A stretch of 39,392 nt of DNA, taken from a candidate division WWE3 bacterium CG_4_9_14_0_2_um_filter_35_11 (GTDB taxonomy: Bacteria; Patescibacteriota; WWE3; 2-01-FULL-39-13). The position numbers and the translations under genes were made by a program. Each line of letters opens with the position of its first letter. Position 1 is the first letter of the stretch. The notes under the pieces are model-generated. The model ran no database searches, was not told where the DNA came from, and was given only the letters and a program-made list of their open reading frames with translations. Positions 8,136-16,883 of the stretch are shown here, piece by piece. The stretch covers positions 1 through 39,392 of the forward strand of contig PFSJ01000030.1 in assembly GCA_002789015.1 (NCBI GenBank), given 5' to 3'.

Positions 8136-8978
8136 CTACTTTTTGATAGCAACAACCCAAATAGTATCAAATACGTTTATTCCCAAGGTTTTATTTATAA
8201 TGTTGCAGATAAAGTAGTAAATCTGAAGCCTCAGGAGTTTTAGTCCTTCATTTGCAAAATATGGATCTGGACCAAGTTCAATAATTTCAAATCCCTTTTT
8301 GATTAAGAAATCTTTTAGCACTTGCGGTGTAAAGTGAGAGAGATGTATTTCGTCAACACTCCCGTCTAGTTTGATTTTCTTGAGGTATGGCTTCCCTATT
8401 ATTTTTTTGACAATTGCTTTTAAGCTATATATGTCGTTTGGAACTGCGATTGTTAGGATTCCGCCTGGAATGAGGAGTTTATGAACATTTAAGATTGTCC
8501 CATTCACATCGTTCACGTGTTCTAAAAGGTGAAACATAGAGATATTGTCAAACTTTTTTCCATTGAAATTTATATCATCAAGTGTTCCATGAAAAATATC
8601 TAAATTATATTTTTCTTTTGCAATTTTTACAGCGGAGTCAGAAACTTCAGTTCCGAAAACTTCCGTGTAGTATGGTTTTGCAATATCAAGAAATTGACCA
8701 ATTCCACATCCAACATCAAGAAGTGTCCCTTTTTTTATGTTTTTCCGCATTTTTTTAACACGTCTTTGCCAAAGTAACTTGCGCGAAGATAGATTCGAAA
8801 GCCATCCGTCATATTTTGAGGATTTTGAATAATAATTGATAATTTCTTTTAAAGTTGGGCACGGATTGTCGAATATATATCGACAATCCGCGCATCTATA
8901 AAGCCCGACTTCTTCATCAAACATTTCAATATTTTTGCTTTTGCACAAGTTACATTTAGTTATAAATTCCGTTTCCAT
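8136..8978 (-). CDS. SAM-dependent methyltransferase with N-terminal zinc ribbon
   Basis: 280 residues. The start holds a four-cysteine zinc ribbon (CNLC near residue 9, CADC near 28). Residues about 80-95 carry SAM motif I, LLDVGCGIGQFLDI, followed by FGTEVSDSAVKIAKEKY and the motif IV-like SMFHLLEHV; IPGGILTIAVPN is the usual post-strand-5 turn. This is the class I Methyltransf_23-type layout common in sugar and polysaccharide clusters. The substrate is unknown, but lying between two glycosyltransferases suggests envelope glycan or sugar-nucleotide modification. ATG at 8978, with TATTAT six bases upstream. It diverges from the second GT4 gene across 41 bases. Confidence 0.82.
   Translation of the reverse strand: METEFITKCNLCKSKNIEMFDEEVGLYRCADCRYIFDNPCPTLKEIINYYSKSSKYDGWLSNLSSRKLLWQRRVKKMRKNIKKGTLLDVGCGIGQFLDIAKPYYTEVFGTEVSDSAVKIAKEKYNLDIFHGTLDDINFNGKKFDNISMFHLLEHVNDVNGTILNVHKLLIPGGILTIAVPNDIYSLKAIVKKIIGKPYLKKIKLDGSVDEIHLSHFTPQVLKDFLIKKGFEIIELGPDPYFANEGLKLLRLQIYYFICNIINKTLGINVFDTIWVVAIKK
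8862..8890. repeat. Inverted repeat inside the zinc-ribbon methyltransferase
   Basis: Arms CGGATTGTCGA (8862-8872) and TCGACAATCCG (8880-8890), perfect over 11 bases, with a 7-base AT loop. It encodes the residues right after the second zinc-binding CxxC (RYIFDNPCP), so it is coding as well as hairpin-forming. Confidence 0.7.
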
Positions 8979-8984
8979 AGCGGA

Positions 8985-8990
8985 ATAATA
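8985..8990 (-). promoter_or_regulatory. -10-like hexamer before the zinc-ribbon methyltransferase
   Basis: TATTAT on the minus strand followed by exactly six bases and ATG. No clear -35. Confidence 0.5.
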
Positions 8991-9007
8991 CCAAATAATT
9001 CATGTGT

Positions 9008-9013
9008 TAGAAT
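9008..9013 (+). promoter_or_regulatory. -10-like hexamer before the second GT4 gene
   Basis: TAGAAT followed by exactly six bases (TTCAGC) and the ATG at 9020. No clear -35. It overlaps no gene and predicts a leaderless mRNA. Confidence 0.5.
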
Positions 9014-9019
9014 TTCAGC

Positions 9020-10144
9020 ATGCGAATAGGCATTAATGGCCAGATACTTTTTATAGACGAAATCGAAAAAACTGGCCCTGTAACATACCTTACAAATCTT
9101 TTAATAGGAATTTCAAAAATTGATAACAAAAGTTCATTTATAGTTTATTTATCAAACAGGATAAACAAAAAAAACTTCGCAAATTTTAAATCTAAATTTC
9201 CTCAAAATTTCGAATTTAAAGTACTCCCTAATTCAATATCTTGGATGCAGTTTTCATTGGCAAAGGAACTCCTATCAAGCCCTCTCGATATATTTTTCAC
9301 TTCAACACATTCAATTCCATTTTTACATAATCCAAAACTAAAAATTGTTTCAATGATTCATGGTCTTGAATACAAAACTAATAGACAATATATAAATTCG
9401 CCAATTAAAGCTTTTATTCATCCATTGATACTTTCTGGAGTTTTAAAATTTTCCCAAATAATAATTACACCGTCGCAAGCTACAAAAGATGCGATTTTAA
9501 AATCGTTCAGTATAGATTCCCAAAAGATACAAGTTATACCAGAAGGCGTAAGTGACGATTTTTATAAGAGAACTCCACGTGAAATATCGGACATTAGAAC
9601 AAAATATAAACTCGGAGATTCAAAATATCTTTTTTTTGTTTCAAGGATTCAACCAAGAAAAAATATACCGAAAATGATTGAAGGTTTTGGAAATGCGATT
9701 AAGGAAAATCCATCTATCAGAGATATTAAGCTTGTTATTGCAGGAAAAAATGGTTGGATGTACGAGGAGTCACTTGAGGCACCTAGTAAATTTGGAATCT
9801 CCGAAAACGTTATATTCACAGGACAAGTCCCGGATGAAGACCTTCCAATACTTTTTTCAGACGCACATGCATTTATAAGTTGTTCATTAGAAGAAGGCTT
9901 CGGATTGCCACTTTTAGAATCATTGGCATGTGAAACACCTGCGATGGTTTCTGACATTCCTGCATTTAGAGAGATAGGAGAAGACAAAATAATTTATATA
10001 AATCCAAACGACGTTAAAAGCATCAAACACGGATTTTTAGAAATAATTTCGCATCCTTTAACAAAAAATTTAGATAGTCTTGCCCGAAAATATACGTGGG
10101 AAAAAACGGCCGAAAAAACGCTAAAGCTTCTTATAAAACAGTAA
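9020..10144 (+). CDS. Glycosyltransferase family 4
   Basis: 374 residues with a clear GT4 layout. N-terminal domain: MRIGINGQILF, then GPVTYLTNLL. Acceptor region: SMIHGLEYKTN. Inter-domain: IIITPSQATKDAI, then IQVIPEGV. Donor domain: LFFVSRIQPRKNI, VIAGKNGW, VIFTGQVPDEDLP, and the E-x7-E nucleotide-sugar motif EEGFGLPLLE near residue 295. It belongs to the retaining mannosyl/rhamnosyl-type transferases of envelope polysaccharide synthesis; the exact sugar cannot be told. It diverges from the zinc-ribbon methyltransferase and runs into the NicO gene tail to tail, the two coding regions overlapping by 14 bases (10131-10144). Confidence 0.9.
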   Translation: MRIGINGQILFIDEIEKTGPVTYLTNLLIGISKIDNKSSFIVYLSNRINKKNFANFKSKFPQNFEFKVLPNSISWMQFSLAKELLSSPLDIFFTSTHSIPFLHNPKLKIVSMIHGLEYKTNRQYINSPIKAFIHPLILSGVLKFSQIIITPSQATKDAILKSFSIDSQKIQVIPEGVSDDFYKRTPREISDIRTKYKLGDSKYLFFVSRIQPRKNIPKMIEGFGNAIKENPSIRDIKLVIAGKNGWMYEESLEAPSKFGISENVIFTGQVPDEDLPILFSDAHAFISCSLEEGFGLPLLESLACETPAMVSDIPAFREIGEDKIIYINPNDVKSIKHGFLEIISHPLTKNLDSLARKYTWEKTAEKTLKLLIKQ

Positions 10145-11474
10145 TAATCGCATATATTAATAAAAACACACCCGACAATATTGGCGAAATTTCCGCTAGC
10201 TTTTCAAATCTTCCATATGTTTTGTTTTTTAGTTTTGAAATCAAAAATACTGTAAGTGAAAGTGCTGAAAATATTCCAAGACCAAACGATAGAATTACTG
10301 GAACTAAGTTCCACATCTTTCCAGTTGAAACTACCAACATAAATATTGACCAACCAAATAAGCAAGGAGCGATTCCAGTTATAAATCCCAAAAATAATTG
10401 TTCTTTAAAACTTACATCGGTTTTCAACTCATGTGTATGCACATGTTCGTACATATGTCCGTGTGTATGTTCGTGTCCGTGCTCATGACTTTTATTATGC
10501 CTGTAATCTAATGTGTTTTTAATTAAAATCCAAATTGCAGTCACCAATAAAACGTATCCTGCGGATGTTCCAAGTTGTGTGAATTTTGCATAGAATTGGA
10601 AAAAATTATTCGCAACTGCAAATATTATTCCCATGATTATAATGTCTCCTATATGAGTAGCTGTAAAAATTACAGCATATGCGATTCCACGCCTAAAGCT
10701 CATTTTTTTATGAAGCATCGCAGATGCCAAAATAGCCTTGCTATGTCCAGCTTCAAGCGTATGTAAAGCACCAAGAACAAAAACAAAAATTAGCATTACA
10801 CCAAGAGATTCGTTTTTGATCTGATCTGATTTTAAAAAAAGAAGATCTTTGAATTTAGACAAAATCCCAATTTTTTTGACATCCTTTCGACTTTCATTTG
10901 GCGTTATTTTAGGTTTGCTTTCATCGCTAAAAGCAAAAACATATTCAGTTTTCTCTCTGTTGAATTCAGTTTGGAATAATGTGTTTTCACCGTTTGAAAT
11001 ATTTAAATAATTAATCCCAGTCTCGAATTCGATGTTAAACAAAGTATTATTAACGGTGACATTTTCAATAGGATCTTCGCACTTATATGTAATTATGATC
11101 CTAGTTCCAAGAGAAAGAGAAATCTGATCTTCTGTAACAGGAGATTCATCAACAATTTCTTCGCAAACTTTGCCACTATTTGAAATTATTAAATGGTCCT
11201 TAACATAATCGTTATATACAGTTTGGTAATTCAATAACTCCTGAATATCTTGAGCTTGAACTCCATTGAATTTTTCAACAAGTAAAGCTGACTGAAACCA
11301 ATTTATATACGTATAGGATTTAATAACATTGTCATTCAAACGTCCTCCATCTGATTCATTCAAGATATATAGATAGGAATCAGTATTATCAGGAGGATCA
11401 GCATAAACCTTTTCGTGAAAAACTAGTGGTAGAAATAGCAAAAGTATAAATATTTTGTGTAAAAACCCACACAT
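10131..11474 (-). CDS. NicO/RcnA-type metal exporter with long N-terminal extracytoplasmic domain
   Basis: 447 residues. Residues 1-25 are a signal peptide or first membrane helix (KIFILLLFLPLVF, then VYADPP). Residues 26-200 form a soluble domain outside the membrane with two Cys, possibly a disulfide. A polytopic membrane part follows with the NicO family signature GALHTLEAGHSKAILASAML, a His-rich loop HNKSHEHGHEHTHGHMYEHV near residues 320-345, and GITPC-like GIAPCLFGW. NicO proteins move nickel or cobalt; RcnA exports them, using a His-rich loop of this kind. The N-terminal domain recalls DUF1007-like fusions in this family, but I could not assign it. ATG at 11474. It overlaps the GT4 gene by 14 bases at its 3' end and diverges from the ABC exporter. 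Confidence 0.83.
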   Translation of the reverse strand: MCGFLHKIFILLLFLPLVFHEKVYADPPDNTDSYLYILNESDGGRLNDNVIKSYTYINWFQSALLVEKFNGVQAQDIQELLNYQTVYNDYVKDHLIISNSGKVCEEIVDESPVTEDQISLSLGTRIIITYKCEDPIENVTVNNTLFNIEFETGINYLNISNGENTLFQTEFNREKTEYVFAFSDESKPKITPNESRKDVKKIGILSKFKDLLFLKSDQIKNESLGVMLIFVFVLGALHTLEAGHSKAILASAMLHKKMSFRRGIAYAVIFTATHIGDIIIMGIIFAVANNFFQFYAKFTQLGTSAGYVLLVTAIWILIKNTLDYRHNKSHEHGHEHTHGHMYEHVHTHELKTDVSFKEQLFLGFITGIAPCLFGWSIFMLVVSTGKMWNLVPVILSFGLGIFSALSLTVFLISKLKNKTYGRFEKLAEISPILSGVFLLIYAIITVL

Positions 11475-11508
11475 ACATTATACGTCAACAGATATTTGAA
11501 AGACAGAA

Positions 11509-11537
11509 TTGATTAATCTACAGGCAGAAACTAAAAT
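11509..11537 (+). promoter_or_regulatory. Promoter of the ABC exporter
   Basis: TTGATT (11509-11514), 17-base spacer, TAAAAT (11532-11537), then eight bases to the ATG at 11546. A good sigma-70-type match predicting a leader of zero to two bases. Confidence 0.65.
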
Positions 11538-11545
11538 AACCGGAT

Positions 11546-13363
11546 ATGGAAGTAAAAATACAAACTAAAATTGACGTAAAACAGTTTCTCAAGGTAGTTA
11601 AATGGATTCTCACGCTTTATTTCAGAATGTCTCCAGTCCGGACACTCTTCTTAATGGTCGCACGAATAGCATCTTCTTCTCGTGGACTAGTAATGACATT
11701 TCTATTTGGAAAATTGATCGACGTCGTAACACAACAAGCTCTTTCCCAAAATCCAGATATAACCTCGGTATACGTACCACTAGGATCCCTCCTTGTATAT
11801 TATCTTGTGTTCGAGGGAATTTTAAACGAGTTAGGTTACTACTGTAGACGTAGCTTACGTTATCTAAGCAGATCAGAACTCAACATCATTTTCTATCAAA
11901 AGATGAATGAATTAGGTATTCAAACTCTCGAACTACCAGAGATGCAGGATAAAATAAAAAGAGCTGACGAATGGTTAAGAGATTCGATGCATGTATTGGA
12001 ACAAGTAGTGGACCTGATTGCAAATATAGTTCTATCAATCGCTTCTGCAGTTATTATTTATAAATATATTCCTGCAATGGTTCCATTGCTAGTGATATAT
12101 GCACTAATACGATTTTTGCCAGATAGATACTTTTCGAAACAAGATTTCAATTGGCAAGTCGAAAACACAGAAAGCTCAAGGAAAGCAAGAATGTTATCAA
12201 ATATTCTTGCAGACCCTAAAGAACTTTTGGAGATCAAAATCAATTCCGCATATAACTTTTTAGATAACAAAGTTAGATCTTTTTATGACTGGTATAACGC
12301 GGGAATGATAAAAATCATTCGAAATACCCATACAACAAACTTTTCCCTTGGCATAGGTCAAAGCATTTTTGGCATTGCAGGTTATTTTGTAATTATAAGG
12401 AAAACGATACTAGGTGCATTAACAGTTGGCGATATGCTATTCCAATTTAGAGCACTTGATAATTTTAGTGGGTCACTATCACATACACTCGAAACAGTCT
12501 CATCCATGTATGACGTGGCAATTAAAATGACTGATGTTGTAGATGTGTTTGAGGCAACTCCAGTACATAGTGATGGTAGACAAAAACTAGATACCTCAAA
12601 ACCTCCTGAAATAGAATTCTGTAATGTATCCTTTAAATATCCAAACGCAGGTACTTATGTCTTCAAAGATCTTAATTTTAAATTTAAATCAGGTGAAAAT
12701 GTTGCAATTGTCGGGCACAACGGCGCAGGCAAAACAACCTTAGTTAAACTACTCGCAAGAGTATATCGCGTTAGTAAAGGCGAAATATTAATAAATGGGA
12801 TTAACATAAATGATTTGCAAATTGACAATCTATATAAACAAATTGGGGTTCTATTTCAAGAATATTCATTTTATGCATATCTTTCAGCTAAAGAAAATAT
12901 AATTATTGGTAATCATAGCAAAAAGTTTACGGACGCAGATGTAATAAATGCAAGTATAAATGCTGAAGCTCATGAATTTATTTCTGAATATAAAGATGGT
13001 TATAACCAAATCTTAAGCGAACACATCGAAGGTGGAATAAGACCAAGTACAGGCCAAAAACAAAAAATTGCAATCGCTAGATTCTTTTTTAGAAATCCAT
13101 CTTTAGCAATTTTTGATGAGCCAACATCCGCGATCGACGCAGTTTCAGAATATAGAATTTTCAACAAGATTTATAAATTTTTTAGAAAGAAAACTGTGGT
13201 TATAATATCTCATCGGTTTTCTACTGTTAGAAATGCAGACACAATATTTGTAATCAATAAAGGGAAATTAATCGAAGAAGGATCACATCAAATGCTGATG
13301 CGACAAAATGGTTATTATGCAAAAGCGTTCAATCTTCAAGCAAAAGGTTATAAGGAGACTTGA
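11546..13363 (+). CDS. ABC exporter half-transporter (fused membrane and ATPase domains)
   Basis: 605 residues. Residues 1-330 form a six-helix type-I exporter membrane domain. The ATPase domain has Walker A VGHNGAGKTT near 390, Q-loop LFQEYSF, signature region RPSTGQKQKIAIAR, Walker B LAIFDEPTSAID and H-loop IISHRFSTV. The signature normally reads LSGGQ; here it is PSTGQ, keeping only the last two residues, a drift seen in some exporters of this type. It should work as a homodimer or with an unseen partner; the substrate is unknown (lipid, peptide or drug). TGA stop. Its last 16 bases overlap the 3' end of yraN on the other strand. Confidence 0.9.
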   Translation: MEVKIQTKIDVKQFLKVVKWILTLYFRMSPVRTLFLMVARIASSSRGLVMTFLFGKLIDVVTQQALSQNPDITSVYVPLGSLLVYYLVFEGILNELGYYCRRSLRYLSRSELNIIFYQKMNELGIQTLELPEMQDKIKRADEWLRDSMHVLEQVVDLIANIVLSIASAVIIYKYIPAMVPLLVIYALIRFLPDRYFSKQDFNWQVENTESSRKARMLSNILADPKELLEIKINSAYNFLDNKVRSFYDWYNAGMIKIIRNTHTTNFSLGIGQSIFGIAGYFVIIRKTILGALTVGDMLFQFRALDNFSGSLSHTLETVSSMYDVAIKMTDVVDVFEATPVHSDGRQKLDTSKPPEIEFCNVSFKYPNAGTYVFKDLNFKFKSGENVAIVGHNGAGKTTLVKLLARVYRVSKGEILINGININDLQIDNLYKQIGVLFQEYSFYAYLSAKENIIIGNHSKKFTDADVINASINAEAHEFISEYKDGYNQILSEHIEGGIRPSTGQKQKIAIARFFFRNPSLAIFDEPTSAIDAVSEYRIFNKIYKFFRKKTVVIISHRFSTVRNADTIFVINKGKLIEEGSHQMLMRQNGYYAKAFNLQAKGYKET

Positions 13364-13704
13364 TCTATTGCAACCAAGGACTTGTTATTTAAATCAATCA
13401 CTATCGAAACAGCATCAATTCTATATGGTCTATCTAAAAACTCCCTTCCTTCATGCGTTAAAAAATAATTTATAGTTCTTCTTAAAGCCTTTAATTTATA
13501 TTGAGTAATCGCATCAAGTGGATCTCCATAATTATTATTTGTTCTAGATTTAACTTCGATAAAAACGAGTTCTTCTTTATCTAAAGCAATAATATCAAGC
13601 TCACCCCAACGTGGCATCGAATAATTCCTGTATAAAATTTTATATGATTTGGAAATTAAAAAATCGCAAGCAAAAGATTCACCAAGAGGCCCAATGTCAC
13701 CCAC
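13348..13704 (-). CDS. yraN: YraN family (UPF0102) nuclease-fold protein
   Basis: 118 residues, normal for the family. It has the family's start, [21 protein letters not shown], and the PD-(D/E)XK-like core [20 protein letters not shown], giving the Glu/Asp and E-x-K metal-site pattern. Family members are predicted endonuclease-like proteins, sometimes linked to DNA uptake or Holliday-junction-like processing; no firm role. The start is a GTG overlapping the end of rplS by eight bases, so translation is probably coupled. The rplS-yraN order is common in bacteria (often with rnhB between). Confidence 0.9.
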   Translation of the reverse strand: MGDIGPLGESFACDFLISKSYKILYRNYSMPRWGELDIIALDKEELVFIEVKSRTNNNYGDPLDAITQYKLKALRRTINYFLTHEGREFLDRPYRIDAVSIVIDLNNKSLVAIDQVSL

Positions 13705-14029
13705 GCTTTTCTTTGACCTTCATGGCCAATTTACCTACACGCTCTCTCATGTAATAAAGTTTTGCACGTCGGACTTTACCTGCAGCTTTAACAACAATAG
13801 ATTCTATATTTGGAGAAAATTCAGGAAAAATTCTTTCAAGACCAAGGCCACCATTTGCAATTCTTCTAACTGTAAATGTTCTAGACATACCTGAGCCTTT
13901 TTTGGATATAACAAGCCCTTCATATGGCTGGATTCTAGCTTTTTCACCTTCTTTGATTCTATAATTTACAACGACCTTATCGCCTACATTGAAAGTATTT
14001 GGTTTTACCGGTGTCTCGGGATTCTCCAT
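13697..14029 (-). CDS. rplS: 50S ribosomal protein L19
   Basis: 110 residues, a little short for L19 but complete. Family motifs are present: [16 protein letters not shown] near the start, [41 protein letters not shown] and [13 protein letters not shown]19 sits at the 30S-50S interface. It lies 18 bases downstream of clpC and overlaps yraN. The TGA stop inside the yraN start region shows that TGA is read as stop in this genome. Confidence 0.96.
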   Translation of the reverse strand: MENPETPVKPNTFNVGDKVVVNYRIKEGEKARIQPYEGLVISKKGSGMSRTFTVRRIANGGLGLERIFPEFSPNIESIVVKAAGKVRRAKLYYMRERVGKLAMKVKEKRG

Positions 14030-14047
14030 GATGTTGGCAATTTTAAC

Positions 14048-16174
14048 TTATTTTGTACTAGCTAGCAAGACATCTGATTTTGATTCACCATCAATAGTAA
14101 CAAAAAAACCAGAATCGTCGTAATCGACGACTATTTTACTGCCTTTTTTGGCGATATCATCGATAATAGCCTCTGAGATTTTATTTTCCACGCTTTTTTG
14201 AATCAGCCGTTTTAGAGGCCTAGCGCCCATATCTAAACTATAACCATCCTTCACAAGTGAGGCTTTAGCTTTTTTTGTAACAGAAACTTCGATATCACTT
14301 TCGGAAAGAAGTTTTGCAACCGTGCTTAATTCAATATCAACAATTTCTTTTACCTCACCTTCATTTAAAGGTTTGAATATAATAATATCGTCAATCCTGT
14401 TTAAAAATTCAGGTCTAAACCGGCTCTTTAGCGAATCCTGCAAACTATACTTTATTCTTTTATAAGCGTCCTCGACTTTGTCCTCACTCACATCATTCAA
14501 CGTCAATTCAGAAAATCCAATCTTTGAATGGTTCAAAAATTCTGAACCAACATTTGATGTCAAAATAATTATTGTATTTTTAAAGTCAACAACACGTCCA
14601 TGTCCATCTGTAAGTCTGCCGTCATCCATAATCTGAAGCAGTGAATTGAAAATATCAGGATGGGCCTTTTCAATTTCATCAAATAAAATAACGCTAAATG
14701 GTTTCCTTCGTACCTTTTCAGTCAACTGACCGCCTTCGTCATAACCAACATAACCTGGAGGAGAACCGATAAGTCTTGCAACATTATGCTTTTCATTATA
14801 TTCACTCATATCTACGCGAATCAAATAATCTTCAGAACCATATAAAACTGTTGCTAAAGATTTTGCCATTTGAGTTTTTCCAACACCAGTTGGGCCCAAA
14901 AACATAAAAACACCAATTGGCCGATTAAGTGGTTTTACTCCAGCTCTTGCCCTTCTAATTGATTGAGAAATAAGTCCAACCGCCTCTTTTTGTCCAACAA
15001 CCATCTTTCCAATATCTGATTCTAAATTTTTCAATTTCTTTTTTTCATCTAAAGATAATTCGCTTAATGGAATTCCAGTTGCAGTAGAAACAACAGCCGC
15101 AACGTGCTCAACTTTTAAAACTGGTATATTTTCTAATTTCGTCTGAACCCACAAATCAGTAAGTTCATTCTTAACCTGACTTAACGACTTAATCTTGTCC
15201 TCTAGTTCCTTTTTCTTTGATATATCATCTTCTTTTCTAGCCTTATCCTCTAAACCTTCGATTTGCGTTAAAACTTCACGTAAATTTTCTGGCTCTTTTA
15301 GTGAAAGTTGTAACCTTAAACCTGCTCCAGCTTCGTCAATTAAATCAATTGCTTTATCTGGCTGGAATCTATCGGAAATATATCTTGACGAAAGTTTTAC
15401 AGCAGATTCCAAAGCTTCATCGCTAATAATTATCTTGTGATGCTCTTCATACTTCTTTCTTAATCCTTCAAGAATCTTGATCGTATGTTCAGGTGAAGGT
15501 TCCTCAACAAGAATTTGCTGAAATCTTCTTTCTAATGCGGCATCTTTTTCTATAATCCTATATTCCTTTAAAGTCGTTGCACCAATTAGCTGAAGCTCTC
15601 CACGTGCCAAATAAGGCTTTAATATGTTAGATGCATCCATCGAACCTTGAGCACTTCCAGCACCTACTAAAGCATGGACTTCATCTACAAATAAAATAAC
15701 TTGTCCCTTAGTTTTAATTACTTCTTCGACCACCTCTTTTAATCTTTTCTCAAATGAACCACGATGAACAGTTCCAGCAAGCATCGCAGCTAAATCAAGA
15801 GCAACCAAACGTTTTTTTCGTAAAGGCTCTGGAACCATATTTTGAACAAGCTTTTGAGCAAGGCCCTCTACAATTGCAGTTTTTCCAACACCAGGTTCAC
15901 CAATTAAAACTGGATTATTTTTTTTGCGTCTAGATAAAATGTGGATAACACGATCAATTTCAGCCTCGCGACCAATTACTGGGTCAAGATTGCCTTCTCT
16001 GGCGTATTCAGTTAAATCCTTACTAAACTGGTTCAAAGATTCAGTTCCTTCGGATTCTTTTTGAAGTTCAGAAAAACACTGATCACAAAGAGGCATATAA
16101 ACAAGTCGCCCGTTAATATTCATTGCCGTTTGTTGTTTTGCTTCTCGTTTTCTGCAGTTGGAACATACCACCAT
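14048..16174 (-). CDS. clpC: ClpC-type ATP-dependent protease ATPase subunit with N-terminal zinc finger
   Basis: 708 residues. It starts with a four-Cys zinc finger (C4, C7, C30, C33), as in some ClpE/ClpC-type proteins, and lacks the double Clp_N repeat of standard ClpC (about 810 residues). AAA1: Walker [10 protein letters not shown], Walker [14 protein letters not shown], Arg-finger region AALERRFQ. A short charged coiled-coil middle segment (about 300-340) is compatible with the ClpC/ClpE class rather than the long ClpB arm. AAA2: Walker [10 protein letters not shown], Walker [12 protein letters not shown], and KIGFSE, whose IGF is the ClpP-docking loop. So it should unfold substrates for ClpP. 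It is followed by rplS and yraN, an uncommon operon for a clp gene. An inverted repeat encloses its start codon. Confidence 0.92.
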   Translation of the reverse strand: MVVCSNCRKREAKQQTAMNINGRLVYMPLCDQCFSELQKESEGTESLNQFSKDLTEYAREGNLDPVIGREAEIDRVIHILSRRKKNNPVLIGEPGVGKTAIVEGLAQKLVQNMVPEPLRKKRLVALDLAAMLAGTVHRGSFEKRLKEVVEEVIKTKGQVILFVDEVHALVGAGSAQGSMDASNILKPYLARGELQLIGATTLKEYRIIEKDAALERRFQQILVEEPSPEHTIKILEGLRKKYEEHHKIIISDEALESAVKLSSRYISDRFQPDKAIDLIDEAGAGLRLQLSLKEPENLREVLTQIEGLEDKARKEDDISKKKELEDKIKSLSQVKNELTDLWVQTKLENIPVLKVEHVAAVVSTATGIPLSELSLDEKKKLKNLESDIGKMVVGQKEAVGLISQSIRRARAGVKPLNRPIGVFMFLGPTGVGKTQMAKSLATVLYGSEDYLIRVDMSEYNEKHNVARLIGSPPGYVGYDEGGQLTEKVRRKPFSVILFDEIEKAHPDIFNSLLQIMDDGRLTDGHGRVVDFKNTIIILTSNVGSEFLNHSKIGFSELTLNDVSEDKVEDAYKRIKYSLQDSLKSRFRPEFLNRIDDIIIFKPLNEGEVKEIVDIELSTVAKLLSESDIEVSVTKKAKASLVKDGYSLDMGARPLKRLIQKSVENKISEAIIDDIAKKGSKIVVDYDDSGFFVTIDGESKSDVLLASTK

Positions 16175-16195
16175 AATACTTATAAAGTATGTTCC
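16160..16195. promoter_or_regulatory. Inverted repeat enclosing the clpC start codon
   Basis: Perfect 9-base arms GGAACATAC (16160-16168) and GTATGTTCC (16187-16195) with an 18-base centre that contains the ATG (16172-16174). A second small inverted repeat, ATACTT-TAT-AAGTAT on the minus strand (16176-16190), lies inside it and overlaps a TATA-like stretch. It could be an operator or an mRNA hairpin around the start. Confidence 0.5.
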
Positions 16196-16298
16196 TACTG
16201 AAACTTGAGCCTTAGCGAAAGTTCACAGTTTGAACATATAACTATATTCTCTAACACCAAAATATTATCACTCCAAGCCAACCATTGCCAGAATCAAT

Positions 16299-16883
16299 TT
16301 ACGCCCAATTTATGCCAAGCACAAGAGGCATTTTTGCTACTAAATTAAGCAATATATCTTTATCCACCTTTTTTTTCATTTTGAACTTTCGTATCTTATC
16401 ATTACTTGGAATATTTAAAATTACTTCTACACTACCTGGATTTTCAAACAACAAATCTCTTAACTGTTCCAAATCATTCGAGGTTGCGTTCGTTATAATT
16501 TCTAATGTCGCAACTTCTGTTTTTTCCATTTTCGGCATTTCAAATTCGGAGACATCAGTATTCTCAGCATCATCAGCAATAACTTTTACCATATTTACGA
16601 TCAGCGTCATTTCACCATTGCGCATATTACATTTCCCTTTAACCATAGCGACATCCCCAGCTTTTATTACGTCCTTGAATTTTAAAAAATCTCGTGGGAA
16701 CAAAACCGCTTCAATCGTCTTATATGTATCTTCGAGTGTCAAAAATGCCATTGCGTCGCCACTTTTTGTAGAGATCTTTTTTATACTAGATATTAAACAC
16801 CCAACTGCAACATCTTGTCCGTCTTTCAAATCAACTTTTCCTAAAACATTTATATTTAGCTTCGCTAGTTTTGCCGCAATATT
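16299..16883 (-). pseudogene. dnaE: Detached C-terminal OB-fold region of dnaE
   Basis: In the same frame as dnaE, directly after its TAA. The bases read NIAAKLAKLNINVLGKVDLK, then the OB-fold sequence DGQDVAVGCLISSIKKISTK, MAFLTLEDTYKTIEAVLFPR and a C-terminal tail ending in GINWA and TAA. In ordinary DnaE this follows the SGHPL-type motif without a break. Together the two parts give about 1,167 residues, the normal DnaE length. The only late start is a TTG at 16829, with no ribosome-binding site that I can see. So this is either a dead tail, a separately translated tail, or an artefact of one base in the assembly. Confidence 0.8.

Noticed and set aside
10436-10500. Low-complexity GT/TG-rich stretch that looks like a simple repeat
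   Set aside because: It is the coding sequence of the His-rich metal-binding loop on the other strand.
11474-11485. TATAAT two bases before the NicO start as its -10 box
   Set aside because: Too close to the ATG for transcription to begin before it, and no in-frame start at the six-base distance; left unassigned.
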